A DNA stretch of 64,000 nt, taken from NCBI RefSeq assembly GCF_004803405.1, contig NZ_SSXI01000004.1, forward strand, positions 1 to 64,000. Direction: 5' to 3'. Position numbers and translations under genes: made by a program. The notes under the pieces are model-generated. The model made no database searches. It was not told the origin of the DNA and worked only from the letters and a program-made list of their open reading frames with translations. Every line of letters begins with the position of its first letter. Position 1 is the stretch's first letter. The stretch comes from Nocardioides sp. (GTDB taxonomy: Bacteria; Actinomycetota; Actinomycetes; Propionibacteriales; Nocardioidaceae). This document shows positions 1 through 7,908 of this stretch, in pieces.

Positions 1-1
1 C

Positions 2-319
2 AGAGCATCACAGTGGGGCCAAATGGGGTTGTCATACTCACACGAACGTGCCGCGCGGGCCTGGAAGGACAGAATCCTCGCCAGCGAGGTGACCCACGTC
101 AACGCCCTCGCCGTCGACGAGACCATCAGACCCGACCACGGTCGAAGGCCTGGCCGACTCCGCCTGGCATTCGCGATCGGCCACCCTCTCGGCGGGTCCG
201 GTGCGCGACTGGCCACGACCCTGCTCAACGTGCTCGAGCTGCGCGAGGCCCGCCACGGGCTCCAGGTGATGTGCGAGGCCGGCGGCCTGGCCAACGCCAC
301 GATCATCGAACGGACCTGA
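2..319 (+). pseudogene. Decayed thiolase (acetyl-CoA acetyltransferase) remnant, cut by the left window edge
   Basis: The frame is open from the left edge to the stop at 317-319. Its end reads as a thiolase C-terminus: GHPLGGSGARL at about 181-213 and MCEAGGLANATIIER near the stop, close to FadA6-type thiolases. The first part (SHERAARAWKD, then IRPD) matches the middle of the same family. Between 133 and 171 the frame slips: TTVEGLAD is readable one frame over and the original frame returns at RLRLAF, as if 2 bases and then 1 base were lost. The roughly 100 residues that normally separate this region from the GHP motif are missing. The reaction-competent protein cannot be made. An ATG at 23 would give only 98 residues. 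Confidence 0.7.
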
Positions 320-320
320 G

Positions 321-1097
321 TCAGTGGGCAGGCCCCGTCGTGCTGATGCCACCATCGACCGGGATGACGGCGCCGGTCACGAATGTGGAGGCGCGGGAGG
401 ACAGGTAGATCACCGCTCCGGCGATGTCGTGCGGCTCACCGATGCGGTCGACCCGGGTCATGGCGCGGAACTCGTCACCACGCTCGCGCAGGGATGCCTC
501 CATCATCTTGGAGGGGAAGGGGCCGGGTGCGATCGCGTTGACCAGGATGGTCGGCGCGAGGTCCGCGGCCAGGTGCGTCGTGAGGTGGTGCACCGCGGCC
601 TTCGAGGCCGAGTAGGCGTAGTTGTCGAACGCCGGCACGAGGATGCCGTCGATCGACCCGATGTTGATCACGCGCGAGGGGTCGCCTTCGGTCGCGGCCT
701 TCTCGAGCAGGGGGCGTGCGAAGCGCGTCATGTTGAACAGGCCCTTGACGTTGAGGTCCATGACCCGGTTCCAACCGCTGTCGGGGTAGTCCTCGATGGG
801 AGCGCCCCAGCTCGCTCCGGCATTGTTGACGAGGATGTCGACCGCGTCGGCGTGTGCGGCCACGTCGTCGACGAGGCCTCGGCACTCGTCCTCCTTGCTG
901 AGGTCGCGCGCGAAGGCATGCACGGTGCCGAGCTTTCCGAGTTCGCGCGCCGCCGCCTCGCAGGCATCGGCCTTGCGCGAGGAGATGAAGACCTCCGCAC
1001 CCGCGGCCAGCAGTCCTTCGGCGATCATGTAGCCGATCCCGCGGGTGCCACCGGTCACGATGGCCTTCTTGCCGCGCACCGAAAAGAGCTCTTGCAT
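321..1097 (-). CDS. SDR family NAD(P)-dependent oxidoreductase
   Basis: A 258-residue classical short-chain dehydrogenase, the usual length for the family. The cofactor motif TGGTRGIG is at 15-22, NNAG at 91-94, and the catalytic Ser148, Tyr162 and Lys166 (YSASK) are all present. It probably oxidises or reduces a hydroxyl or keto group; the substrate cannot be told from sequence. The gene follows the crotonase at 1157-1951 with a 59-base gap, so the two are likely one transcript from the promoter at 2006-2034, controlled by the divergent TetR. A hydroxyacyl-CoA dehydrogenase step paired with the crotonase is a reasonable inference. Confidence 0.9.
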   Translation of the reverse strand: MQELFSVRGKKAIVTGGTRGIGYMIAEGLLAAGAEVFISSRKADACEAAARELGKLGTVHAFARDLSKEDECRGLVDDVAAHADAVDILVNNAGASWGAPIEDYPDSGWNRVMDLNVKGLFNMTRFARPLLEKAATEGDPSRVINIGSIDGILVPAFDNYAYSASKAAVHHLTTHLAADLAPTILVNAIAPGPFPSKMMEASLRERGDEFRAMTRVDRIGEPHDIAGAVIYLSSRASTFVTGAVIPVDGGISTTGPAH

Positions 1098-1156
1098 CCT
1101 AGGTTCCTACCTCTGTTTGACGTGTTGAAAGCTGATCGGGGGAGAGTCGGGGTGCC

Positions 1157-1951
1157 TCAGCGGCCCTCGAAGACGATCTCGTGATGGTTCGCACGGAACT
1201 TGCGCGCGCCCTGCTCGAGCAGGGCAGTGACGGCGTTCTGCATGTCCCGTGTCTCGAACACCACGGTCGCCTCGTCGAGGACGAAGCTGTCGGCGGACCG
1301 CGAGTCGTTCGTCAGTGCGTGCCGGATCATCCGCTTGGTCACGCCGTGGGCCACGGCCGGTCCGCGGGCGATCCTTCGCGCGACCGCGTGCGCCTCCTCG
1401 TGCAGGTCGGCGAGCGGCACCACCCGGTTCACGATGTGCCACTGCGCGAACTGCTCGGCGCTGTAGTTGCCCGCGGTGTAGACGATCTCGCGAGCGATCC
1501 CCGGTCCACAGCGCTCGGCGAGCCGGTAGGCACCGCCGAGGAACGTGGTCACTCCGATCAGTGCCTCGACCTGGGAGAAGACCGCGTCGTCGGAGGCGTA
1601 GATGAAGTCGCAGGCGAGAGCGAGCTCGAGTCCTGCCGCGTAGCACAGGCCGTTCACGGCCGCGACGACGGGGAACGGCGCGTCCTCGATCGCCCAGATC
1701 GCCTCCATCGCCTCCGACAGGAACTCCCGCGCGCCTGCGCGGTCCTTGTCGAGGAACAGGCCCACATCGGCACCGCCGGAAAAGAGCGGCGAGTTGGACT
1801 GGATCACCATTGCGCGAGCCCGCTTCTCGGTGGCCTGCTCGACCGCGCTCACCAGGCCCTCGATCTGTCCGTGGTCGAACAGCTCGGCGGGAGGGTTCGC
1901 GGTGGTCACGACCGCGACGTCGTCGACCCACTCAAGCTTCACGTGACTCAT
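1157..1951 (-). CDS. Enoyl-CoA hydratase/isomerase family protein
   Basis: A 264-residue crotonase-fold protein. The oxyanion-hole region FSGGADV lies at about 58-64. Both acidic residues used by hydratases are seen, one in AAGLELALACD and one in SQVEALIG, so hydratase activity on a 2-enoyl-CoA is plausible. The ATG at 1951 is followed by a normal N-terminus. It is the first gene of a minus-strand pair with the SDR and is divergent from the TetR gene at 2127. The shared intergenic region contains a 14-base tandem repeat set inside a -35/-10 promoter pointing at this gene, so repression by that TetR is likely. Confidence 0.9.
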   Translation of the reverse strand: MSHVKLEWVDDVAVVTTANPPAELFDHGQIEGLVSAVEQATEKRARAMVIQSNSPLFSGGADVGLFLDKDRAGAREFLSEAMEAIWAIEDAPFPVVAAVNGLCYAAGLELALACDFIYASDDAVFSQVEALIGVTTFLGGAYRLAERCGPGIAREIVYTAGNYSAEQFAQWHIVNRVVPLADLHEEAHAVARRIARGPAVAHGVTKRMIRHALTNDSRSADSFVLDEATVVFETRDMQNAVTALLEQGARKFRANHHEIVFEGR

Positions 1952-2004
1952 TGCCGTACTCCTTCGGAGACTGTCGGGGACCCGGGAGTACCCGCTGGAG
2001 GCGA

Positions 2005-2034
2005 TAGACTAAATCGTCTAGACTAAATCGTCAA
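2005..2034 (-). promoter_or_regulatory. Promoter with embedded TetR-type operator for the crotonase-SDR pair
   Basis: On the minus strand TTGACG (2034-2029) is separated by exactly 17 bases from TAGTCT (2011-2006). The spacer is built from two perfect tandem copies of TAGACTAAATCGTC (2005-2018 and 2019-2032, plus-strand reading), whose junction forms the palindrome GTCTAGAC at 2016-2023. A repressor bound here would cover -35 and -10. The adjacent divergent TetR at 2127 is the natural candidate; this assignment is inference. Confidence 0.7.
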
Positions 2035-2126
2035 CACCGATCCCGGTGGCGGCTGCGGGCGAGTGCGCGCGGCTAGCCTTGGGCACGTCCGCACTTCGCG
2101 GACGAGAGGAAGGAACGAGTGGCCCG

Positions 2127-2756
2127 ATGGTGAGCCCCAGGACCAAGACAGCCCCGGACCGGCCTCTGCCGCACCGCGATCGACTCCTGCGGGAAGGGAT
2201 GCGGGCGTTCTACGCCGTCGGCTTCCACGGGACCACGGTCGACGCGATCCTGGAGACGTCGGAGGTCCCGAAGGGGTCCTTCTACCACCATTTCGGCTCG
2301 AAGGAGGCGTTCGCGCGAGCCGTTCTCGAGCAGTACATGGCGTTCCAGCTCGACCTAATGGGGACGTGGGCCGATCGCGACGACCTGACCACGCCCGAGA
2401 AGGTCGAGGGCTACTTCGACGAGCTGGTTTCGAACTTCGTCCGGTCGGGGTTCGAGCGTGCGTGTCTCGCCGGCAAGTTCTCCACCGAGCTCGCCGCCTC
2501 CTCCGACGCGTTCCGGATAGAGCTGAATGCCGGCTTTGCGCGGTGGAAGGCGGGACTCGCCGCGATGCTCTCCGCCGGGCAGGAGAATGGTGACATCCGC
2601 AGCGACCTGCCCGCCGCCGAGCTGGCCACCACCGTCCTCGTGCTGCTGCAGGGCGGCTTCGTCCTTGCGCTGTCCGATCACGACGACCGATCGCTGGAGT
2701 CGGTGCGGTCGACCCTGGCGACCGTGCTGAGCCCGCCTCGCAAGAGGAGGGTGTGA
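2127..2756 (+). CDS. TetR/AcrR family transcriptional regulator
   Basis: A protein of about 209 residues with an N-terminal TetR DNA-binding domain. The helix-turn-helix runs over about residues 30-60 and contains GFHGTTVDAIL and PKGSFYHHFGSKEAF. The C-terminal ligand domain resembles the TetR_C group with a conserved FST/NFV region. ATG 2127 is preferred because a purine-rich GAGAGGAAGGAA lies at 2104-2115 and the protein begins just before the first helix; an earlier ATG at 2046 would add a non-homologous tail and run close to the divergent promoter. The stop overlaps the start of the acyl-CoA dehydrogenase gene (TGATG), so they are coupled. Confidence 0.88.
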   Translation: MVSPRTKTAPDRPLPHRDRLLREGMRAFYAVGFHGTTVDAILETSEVPKGSFYHHFGSKEAFARAVLEQYMAFQLDLMGTWADRDDLTTPEKVEGYFDELVSNFVRSGFERACLAGKFSTELAASSDAFRIELNAGFARWKAGLAAMLSAGQENGDIRSDLPAAELATTVLVLLQGGFVLALSDHDDRSLESVRSTLATVLSPPRKRRV

Positions 2757-3934
2757 TGACGATCGACGAGCTGCGTCGCAGGGTCGCCGAGTTCCTGGCG
2801 GCCAACGATCCCGGGACCACGGACCGCACGGACTTCCTCCGTGCCCGGTACGACGCCGGGCTTGCCTGGGTCGGCTTCCCGGTCGGGCACGGCGGACTCG
2901 GGGCGGACCAGGCACTGCAGCCGGAGGTCGACCGGCTCTTCGCGGGGGTCGGAGCGCCCGACAACGATCCGGCGGCCAACGGCATCGGCCTCGGGATGGC
3001 GGCGCCCACCATCCTCGCCTACGGCACGGAGGAGCAGAAGAGACGCTTCCTCGGGCCGCTGTGGACGGGCGAGGAGCGCTGGTGCCAGCTCTTCAGCGAG
3101 CCCGGCGCCGGCTCCGACCTCGCGAACGTCTCCACGCGTGCCGTGCGCGACGGCGACGGCTGGGTCGTGAACGGCCAGAAGGTGTGGACCTCCCAGGCTC
3201 AGAACGCCCGCTTCGCGATTCTCGTCGCACGCACGGACCCCGACGCCGTGAAGCACGCCGGCCTGACCTACTTCCTCTGCGACATGACCGATCCCGGCGT
3301 CGACGTCCGGCCGCTGCGCCAGATCACCGGCGAGGCGGAGTTCAACGAGGTCTTCCTCACCGACGTGCGGATCCCGGACACGCAACGCCTCGGGTCCGAG
3401 GGCGAGGGCTGGCGGGTCGCCAACACCACGCTCAACAACGAGAGGGTCTCGATCGGGAAGGGCGGAGAGCGCGAGACCGGGATGATCGGCCGGGTCGCCC
3501 GCACCTGGCGCGAGCACCCCGACCGCCGGACGCCCCAGCTGCAGGAGCGCCTGCTCAGGCTCTGGGTCGAGGCCGAGGTCGCCCGGATCACGGGGGTCCG
3601 GCTCGTGCAGAAGCTCGCGGACGGGCAGCCCGGTCCTCCCGAGGGGTCGGTCCTGAAGCTGCTCTTCGCGCGGAACGCGCAGGAGCTCTCCGGCCTCGAG
3701 GTGGAGCTGCTCGGTGAGGACGGCCTGCGCTACTCGGACTGGACGATGGTGCGACCCACGCACGTCGAGTTCACCGGCCGGGACGCGGGTTTCCGGTACC
3801 TCCGCGCGAAGGGCAACTCCATCGAGGGAGGCACCTCGGAGATCATCCGCAACATCGTCGCCGAGCGGGTGCTCGGTCTGCCCGCCGAGCATCGCGCCGA
3901 CAAGGACCGGCCCTGGAAGGAGCTCGCACGATGA
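2756..3934 (+). CDS. Acyl-CoA dehydrogenase, first subunit of a pair
   Basis: A 392-residue flavin acyl-CoA dehydrogenase. The FAD/substrate motif QLFSEPGAGSDLA is at about 111-123 and the C-terminal IEGGTSEIIRN region supplies the catalytic base, Glu357. ATG 2756 is chosen because GAGGAGG lies at 2744-2750; a GTG at 2753 adds one residue. The next gene, also an acyl-CoA dehydrogenase, starts with an ATGA overlap. In actinobacteria such adjacent pairs (FadE26/27, FadE28/29 in steroid side-chain catabolism) form alpha2beta2 heterotetramers, with the catalytic Glu in one partner only. This gene would be the catalytic partner. It introduces a 2,3 double bond in an acyl-CoA; chain identity is unknown. 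Confidence 0.92.
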   Translation: MTIDELRRRVAEFLAANDPGTTDRTDFLRARYDAGLAWVGFPVGHGGLGADQALQPEVDRLFAGVGAPDNDPAANGIGLGMAAPTILAYGTEEQKRRFLGPLWTGEERWCQLFSEPGAGSDLANVSTRAVRDGDGWVVNGQKVWTSQAQNARFAILVARTDPDAVKHAGLTYFLCDMTDPGVDVRPLRQITGEAEFNEVFLTDVRIPDTQRLGSEGEGWRVANTTLNNERVSIGKGGERETGMIGRVARTWREHPDRRTPQLQERLLRLWVEAEVARITGVRLVQKLADGQPGPPEGSVLKLLFARNAQELSGLEVELLGEDGLRYSDWTMVRPTHVEFTGRDAGFRYLRAKGNSIEGGTSEIIRNIVAERVLGLPAEHRADKDRPWKELAR

Positions 3935-5055
3935 GCTCTGCGCCCGACCTCGACCTGCTCCCCAGCGACGTCGAGACTGCGCTGCGCAAGACCGTGCGCG
4001 CGCTGCTGGCCGACAGGTGCCCGACCGCAGCCGTCACGGCGATGTACGACGGCGACCGTTCGCTCGCCGAGGCGCTGTGGCCGGCGTTGGCGGCGGACCT
4101 CGGCCTGGCCGGTCTGCTCGTGCCAGAGGCCTTCGGCGGTGGCGGCGCGTCGGCGGTGGAGGCGGCGGCGGTCCTGGACGAGCTGGGTCGGGCGTGCGCG
4201 CCGACCCCGTTCCTGACCAGCTCCGTGGTCGCCACCTCCGTACTGCTCTCCTGCGCGGATGTCGACGTCGCCCGTGAAGCGCTCGGGTCAATCGCTGCGG
4301 GAGACCGAACGGCTGCGCTCGTCGTACCACTCTCGACCGGGCCGGACGCCTCTCTGCCCTCGATCACCGAGACCGACGGACTCCTGTCCGGCGCGGTGCG
4401 AAGCGTGGCGGGCGTCATCGAGGCGGACCTGATGGTGGTGCCCGTGCGCACGCCGGCTGGCGTCGCGGTGCACCTCGTCGAGAGCGCCGCCGCCGCGATC
4501 GAGCCGGTCGTGTCCCTCGACATGGCGCGCCAGCTCGCCGACGTGACTCTCGATGGTGCGGTCGGTCGGCTGGCACTCGCCGACGGGGAGGCGGCGATCC
4601 GGAGCGGACTGCTCGCGGGTGCGGGGCTGCTGGCGTCCGAGCAGGCGGGTGTTGCCCGGTGGTGCCTGGAGCAAACGGTGGCCTATCTGAAGGTCCGCCG
4701 GCAGTTCGGCCGCGTGGTCGGAGGCTTCCAGGCGATCAAGCACCGCCTCGCCGACCTGTACGCCGAGGTCGAGGCCGCCTCGGCCGCCGCGCGTTACGCT
4801 GCCGCAGCGCTCGCCGCCAGCGAGGACGTCGAGATCGCCGCGCGAGTCGCTGCGTCGTACTGCAGCGACGTGGCTGTTCACGCCGCCGAGGAGGCGGTGC
4901 AGCTCTGCGGTGGGATCGCCATGACGTGGGAGTACCCGGCGCACCTCTATCTCAAGCGGGCGAAAGCGGACCAGCTCGCCTGGGGAACGCCGAGCGCGCA
5001 CCGCGCCGCGCTGGCAGACGTCGTGAATCTTGTCGTCGGAGCGCCGCCGGCGTGA
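3931..5055 (+). CDS. Acyl-CoA dehydrogenase, second subunit of a pair
   Basis: A 374-residue acyl-CoA dehydrogenase-fold protein with a divergent N-terminus. Its C-terminus reads CGGIAMTWEYPAHLYLKRA, the pattern typical of the non-catalytic FadE27/FadE29-type partner; the IEGGT catalytic motif of its neighbour is absent. The ATG overlaps the preceding stop (ATGA at 3931-3934), implying translational coupling and 1:1 assembly. It probably provides part of the FAD and substrate site of a heterotetramer. A stand-alone dehydrogenase is less likely. Gene order after the TetR suggests a single transcript from about 2100. Confidence 0.88.
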   Translation: MSSAPDLDLLPSDVETALRKTVRALLADRCPTAAVTAMYDGDRSLAEALWPALAADLGLAGLLVPEAFGGGGASAVEAAAVLDELGRACAPTPFLTSSVVATSVLLSCADVDVAREALGSIAAGDRTAALVVPLSTGPDASLPSITETDGLLSGAVRSVAGVIEADLMVVPVRTPAGVAVHLVESAAAAIEPVVSLDMARQLADVTLDGAVGRLALADGEAAIRSGLLAGAGLLASEQAGVARWCLEQTVAYLKVRRQFGRVVGGFQAIKHRLADLYAEVEAASAAARYAAAALAASEDVEIAARVAASYCSDVAVHAAEEAVQLCGGIAMTWEYPAHLYLKRAKADQLAWGTPSAHRAALADVVNLVVGAPPA

Positions 5056-5115
5056 TGCCGCCTCAGGTCAGCGCGTAGATTCTGGGGCTGTCCGTCGGCA
5101 GCACGAGGAGGCCGG

Positions 5116-5667
5116 ATGTCGCTCCGCCACGCGATCCTGACAGCTTTGATCGAGAAGCCGTCGTCGGGACTCGCGCTGACGCGTCGGTTCGACCGCTCGA
5201 TCGGCTACTTCTGGCAGGCCACGCACCAACAGGTGTACAGAGAGCTCGGGAAGCTCGAGGTGGAGGGGCTGGTCCGCTCGATCCCGCAGCCCCCCTCCCG
5301 TGGCAATCGCAAGCACTTCGAAGTGACCCCTGAGGGACGCTCGGAGCTCGTGTCGTGGGTGGGAACGGAAGAGCGGCCGCGGCCGTACCGTGACGCGCTG
5401 CTGGTTCGCCTGCGCGCCGCCAGCGTCGTGGGCGCCGGGCCTCTGGTCGAGCAGTTGCGCGCACACCGCGAAGCACACCTGCGGCGACGCGACGAGTATC
5501 TCGACATCGCTGAGCGCGACTTCGGGCAGCCGGAGCTCTCCGACGTCGCGCGTATGCAGCACCTGATCCTTCGCGCCGGCATCGGCCTGGAGGAGCACTG
5601 GATCACCTGGCTCGACGAGGCGATCCCGGTGCTGGAGGGGCTCGATCTGCCCACGCCGGAGTCTTAG
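5116..5667 (+). CDS. PadR family transcriptional regulator
   Basis: A 183-residue PadR protein. The N-terminal winged helix spans about 1-85, with the recognition region QVYRELGKLEVEGLV and the wing GNRKHFEVTPEG. The C-terminal half (about 90-180) is the alpha-helical dimerisation domain of the PadR/Vir family. ATG 5116 has GGAGG six bases upstream. It lies 60 bases after the acyl-CoA dehydrogenase pair on the same strand and could be the last gene of that operon or a separate unit. PadR proteins repress promoters and are released by small aromatic or hydrophobic ligands; the target here is unknown. Confidence 0.9.
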   Translation: MSLRHAILTALIEKPSSGLALTRRFDRSIGYFWQATHQQVYRELGKLEVEGLVRSIPQPPSRGNRKHFEVTPEGRSELVSWVGTEERPRPYRDALLVRLRAASVVGAGPLVEQLRAHREAHLRRRDEYLDIAERDFGQPELSDVARMQHLILRAGIGLEEHWITWLDEAIPVLEGLDLPTPES

Positions 5668-5711
5668 CGAGCGACCTGCTCCGAGACCCGGCACGCACGT
5701 ACCTGCCATAG

Positions 5712-5753
5712 GCGCGACCGTTCTATGAGGCGGATGTCACACACTTCACCGTT
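5712..5753 (+). promoter_or_regulatory. Copy 1 of the GGCGCGAYCGTTCTATGAG promoter element
   Basis: GGCGCGACCGTTCTATGAG at 5712-5730, then 7 bases, then TCACAC at 5738-5743, then the -10-like CACCGT at 5748-5753. It matches 18 of 19 bases of the copies at 11833 and 35210, with the same 7-base gap. It points toward the PucR-type regulator gene at 5854. Confidence 0.75.
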
Positions 5754-5853
5754 GGTCCATGTCTCTCGCCACGAGGGCAGGCGTTCATGACATGCCCGGC
5801 CCGACTCCGCCACGCCCGCGCCGGCGTGGCCTCAAGGAAGGCCGGCCGCTCGG

Positions 5854-7104
5854 ATGAGTGCCGACGACGAGCAGCCCAGCCCCGTCATCACGCTGCCGTC
5901 CGTCCGGGCACTGGCCGCGACCTTCGCCGCGGAGAAGCAACAAGAGTTCGCCGACGAGATGTTCGAGTTCATCGGCGCGGGGCTGCCCGACCTGCGACAC
6001 GACGAACCGCTCGCGCACCTGGCCAGGGGAACGTGCCTGGGCATGGTCGAGCTCGTGCTGGCCATGATGGAGCACGCTCTGCCGGCGGATCGGGGCGAAC
6101 CACCGGTGGTCGCGGTCGAGTACGCATGCCTCAACGCCGAGCGAGGGTTGCCCCTTGCGGACCTCCTGCGCTCCTTCCGGCTCGGCCATGCGTGCTTCGC
6201 TCGGATCCTGACGGACGCGATCATGGCTCTGGAGCAGGATCCTGCGGAGCTGGTCAACGCCGTACGGGAGAGCGAGCGGTTCGCGTTCGCGGTGGTCGAT
6301 GTCGTCTCCTCCGGGATCCTTGCCGCCTACCTGGAGCAGCGCCAACGCATCGACAGCCGAACCGCATCGCAGCGCCGTGACCTGGTGCGCGCGCTGCTCG
6401 ACAACGACAGCGTCGACGTCGCGCGGGCGGAGCAGTCGCTCGGTCACCGCCTGACCGGACCTCAGCTGGCGTTCGTCTGCTGGAGTGAGGGTGATGCGAC
6501 CGCGCCACAGCGTGCCGTCTCCGCCCTGCAGGAGGCGCTCAACGCCCCGAGGCCCGTCCTCCTCCCCATCGACGGTTTCGCGCTCGCCGGCTGGTTCGAC
6601 ATGTCTCGTAGTCGGCTGGTCGTCGCCGCGCTCGCCGCGGCGGCCGGCGCCGCGGCGCCAGCAGCCCATGTCGCGCTCGGTCCGGTCCTGCCCGGATTGA
6701 GCGGGTTCCGGAACAGCCGAATCGGTGCCGAGCGTGTCCGACGGGTGGTCGGTCTCTCGCGCAGACAGGCTCCGACTCTCACGAGATGGGCCGACGTCGC
6801 CCTAATCGACGCGCTCAGCGCAGACCTCGATGCGGCGCGCGCACTCGTCCGAAACGAGCTCAGGGGGCTCAACCGTCCCGGCGACGACGTCGAGATGCTG
6901 CGCCACACCGCGCAGGCATTCGTGGTGTCCGGTTACAGCTACGCCGCGGTGGCGAGCGGCCTGCACATCCACCGGAACACCGCGTTGCAGCGCGTGAAGA
7001 AGGCGGAGGCGCTCCGTGGACTACCGCTCACCAAGCGGCCGGCGGAACTGCTCGCCGCCCTTGCGCTCGTCGACGTGATCGGAGCAACCCTCCTTGAACG
7101 CTGA
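5854..7104 (+). CDS. PucR/CdaR family transcriptional regulator
   Basis: A 416-residue protein. The C-terminal PucR helix-turn-helix lies at about 350-410 (VSGYSYAAVASGLHIHRNTALQRVKKAE). The middle part (about 250-345) resembles the GGDEF-like sensory region of CdaR-type regulators, and the N-terminus (about 15-160) is helical and ligand-binding in related proteins. The start at 5854 follows AAGGAAGG at 5834-5841. It is preceded by copy 1 of the shared promoter element and followed by an FMN reductase/flavoprotein/aldehyde dehydrogenase set; an inverted repeat at 7122-7144 in between is a plausible binding site. Members usually activate adjacent catabolic genes when the substrate is present. 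Confidence 0.88.
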   Translation: MSADDEQPSPVITLPSVRALAATFAAEKQQEFADEMFEFIGAGLPDLRHDEPLAHLARGTCLGMVELVLAMMEHALPADRGEPPVVAVEYACLNAERGLPLADLLRSFRLGHACFARILTDAIMALEQDPAELVNAVRESERFAFAVVDVVSSGILAAYLEQRQRIDSRTASQRRDLVRALLDNDSVDVARAEQSLGHRLTGPQLAFVCWSEGDATAPQRAVSALQEALNAPRPVLLPIDGFALAGWFDMSRSRLVVAALAAAAGAAAPAAHVALGPVLPGLSGFRNSRIGAERVRRVVGLSRRQAPTLTRWADVALIDALSADLDAARALVRNELRGLNRPGDDVEMLRHTAQAFVVSGYSYAAVASGLHIHRNTALQRVKKAEALRGLPLTKRPAELLAALALVDVIGATLLER

Positions 7105-7121
7105 CCGTTGCCCCGGCGCGC

Positions 7122-7151
7122 GCAATGTGCTCTCCGCACATCGCTATGTGC
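7122..7151 (+). promoter_or_regulatory. Candidate PucR operator upstream of the FMN reductase gene
   Basis: An inverted repeat GCNATGTGC-N5-GCACATNGC occupies 7122-7144, and a third half-site ATGTGC follows at 7146-7151. TAACTT at 7185-7190 could be the -10 sequence, which would place the repeat at about -75 to -53, a position expected of an activator. No other use of this sequence was noticed in the window. Confidence 0.5.
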
Positions 7152-7268
7152 CGCCACCATCTTTCCGGCCCCCAGCCGCTCACCTAACTTCTCGATATGA
7201 CCCGCGTCACACCAGGGATGAACGGTGAGAACCCGGGCGCAGCACCACATCAAGGGAGTCGAGTTGAT

Positions 7269-7868
7269 ATGTCAGTAGCTGTCATGACGCGCCAAGTTGC
7301 CGCTCACGATCCGCGTCCGCTCATCGTGGGGCTCGGCGGCACCTTGAGTGAAGCCTCTTCAAGCGAGCGTGCCCTGCGTTTCGCGCTGGACGCCGCAGCC
7401 GCCTACGGAGCACGGACCAAGCTGTTCAGTGCGCAAGCCCTCGATCTGCCGATGTACAGCGTGGACCGCTCACGACGTACCCCTGCCGCCATCGCCTTGG
7501 TGGACGCCCTCGCGGAGGCCGATGGCGTGATCATCGCGACGCCTGCCTACCACGGCGGCATCTCCGGCCTCGTGAAGAACGCGCTCGACTACATCGAGGA
7601 TCTCCGCGCGGATGAGCGTCCTTACCTGGACGGCCGGGCGGTGGGGTGCATCGTGTGCGCCTACGGCTGGCAGGCGACCACCACCACGCTGGTTTCATTG
7701 CGCTCCACCGTGCACGCGCTTCGCGGGTGGCCGACGCCGCTTGGCGTTGCGATCAACTCGTCGCAGACGACGTTCGACGGGCCCGGGAGCGTCTCCGATG
7801 CCCGATGCGCCGACCAGCTGTCCGCACTCGGCCGGCAGGTCGTCGACTTCGTCGGCGCCCGCCGGTGA
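7269..7868 (+). CDS. NADPH-dependent FMN reductase
   Basis: A 199-residue flavodoxin-fold protein of the SsuE/FMN_red family. It carries the N-terminal strand VGLGGTLSEASSSERALR, the family motif LDLPMYS and the flavin-binding segment PAYHGGISGLVKNALDYIEDL. It reduces FMN with NAD(P)H and usually feeds a two-component oxygenase. No flavin monooxygenase lies beside it here, so the partner may be encoded elsewhere or may be the flavoprotein that follows. ATG 7269 is chosen because GGGAG lies at 7255-7259; the upstream ATG at 7197 would sit near the predicted transcription start. Gap to the next gene: 40 bases. Confidence 0.85.
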   Translation: MSVAVMTRQVAAHDPRPLIVGLGGTLSEASSSERALRFALDAAAAYGARTKLFSAQALDLPMYSVDRSRRTPAAIALVDALAEADGVIIATPAYHGGISGLVKNALDYIEDLRADERPYLDGRAVGCIVCAYGWQATTTTLVSLRSTVHALRGWPTPLGVAINSSQTTFDGPGSVSDARCADQLSALGRQVVDFVGARR

Positions 7869-7908
7869 CCACCCACAGAGACTTCCCCAACACGAAAGGG
7901 CGACAACC

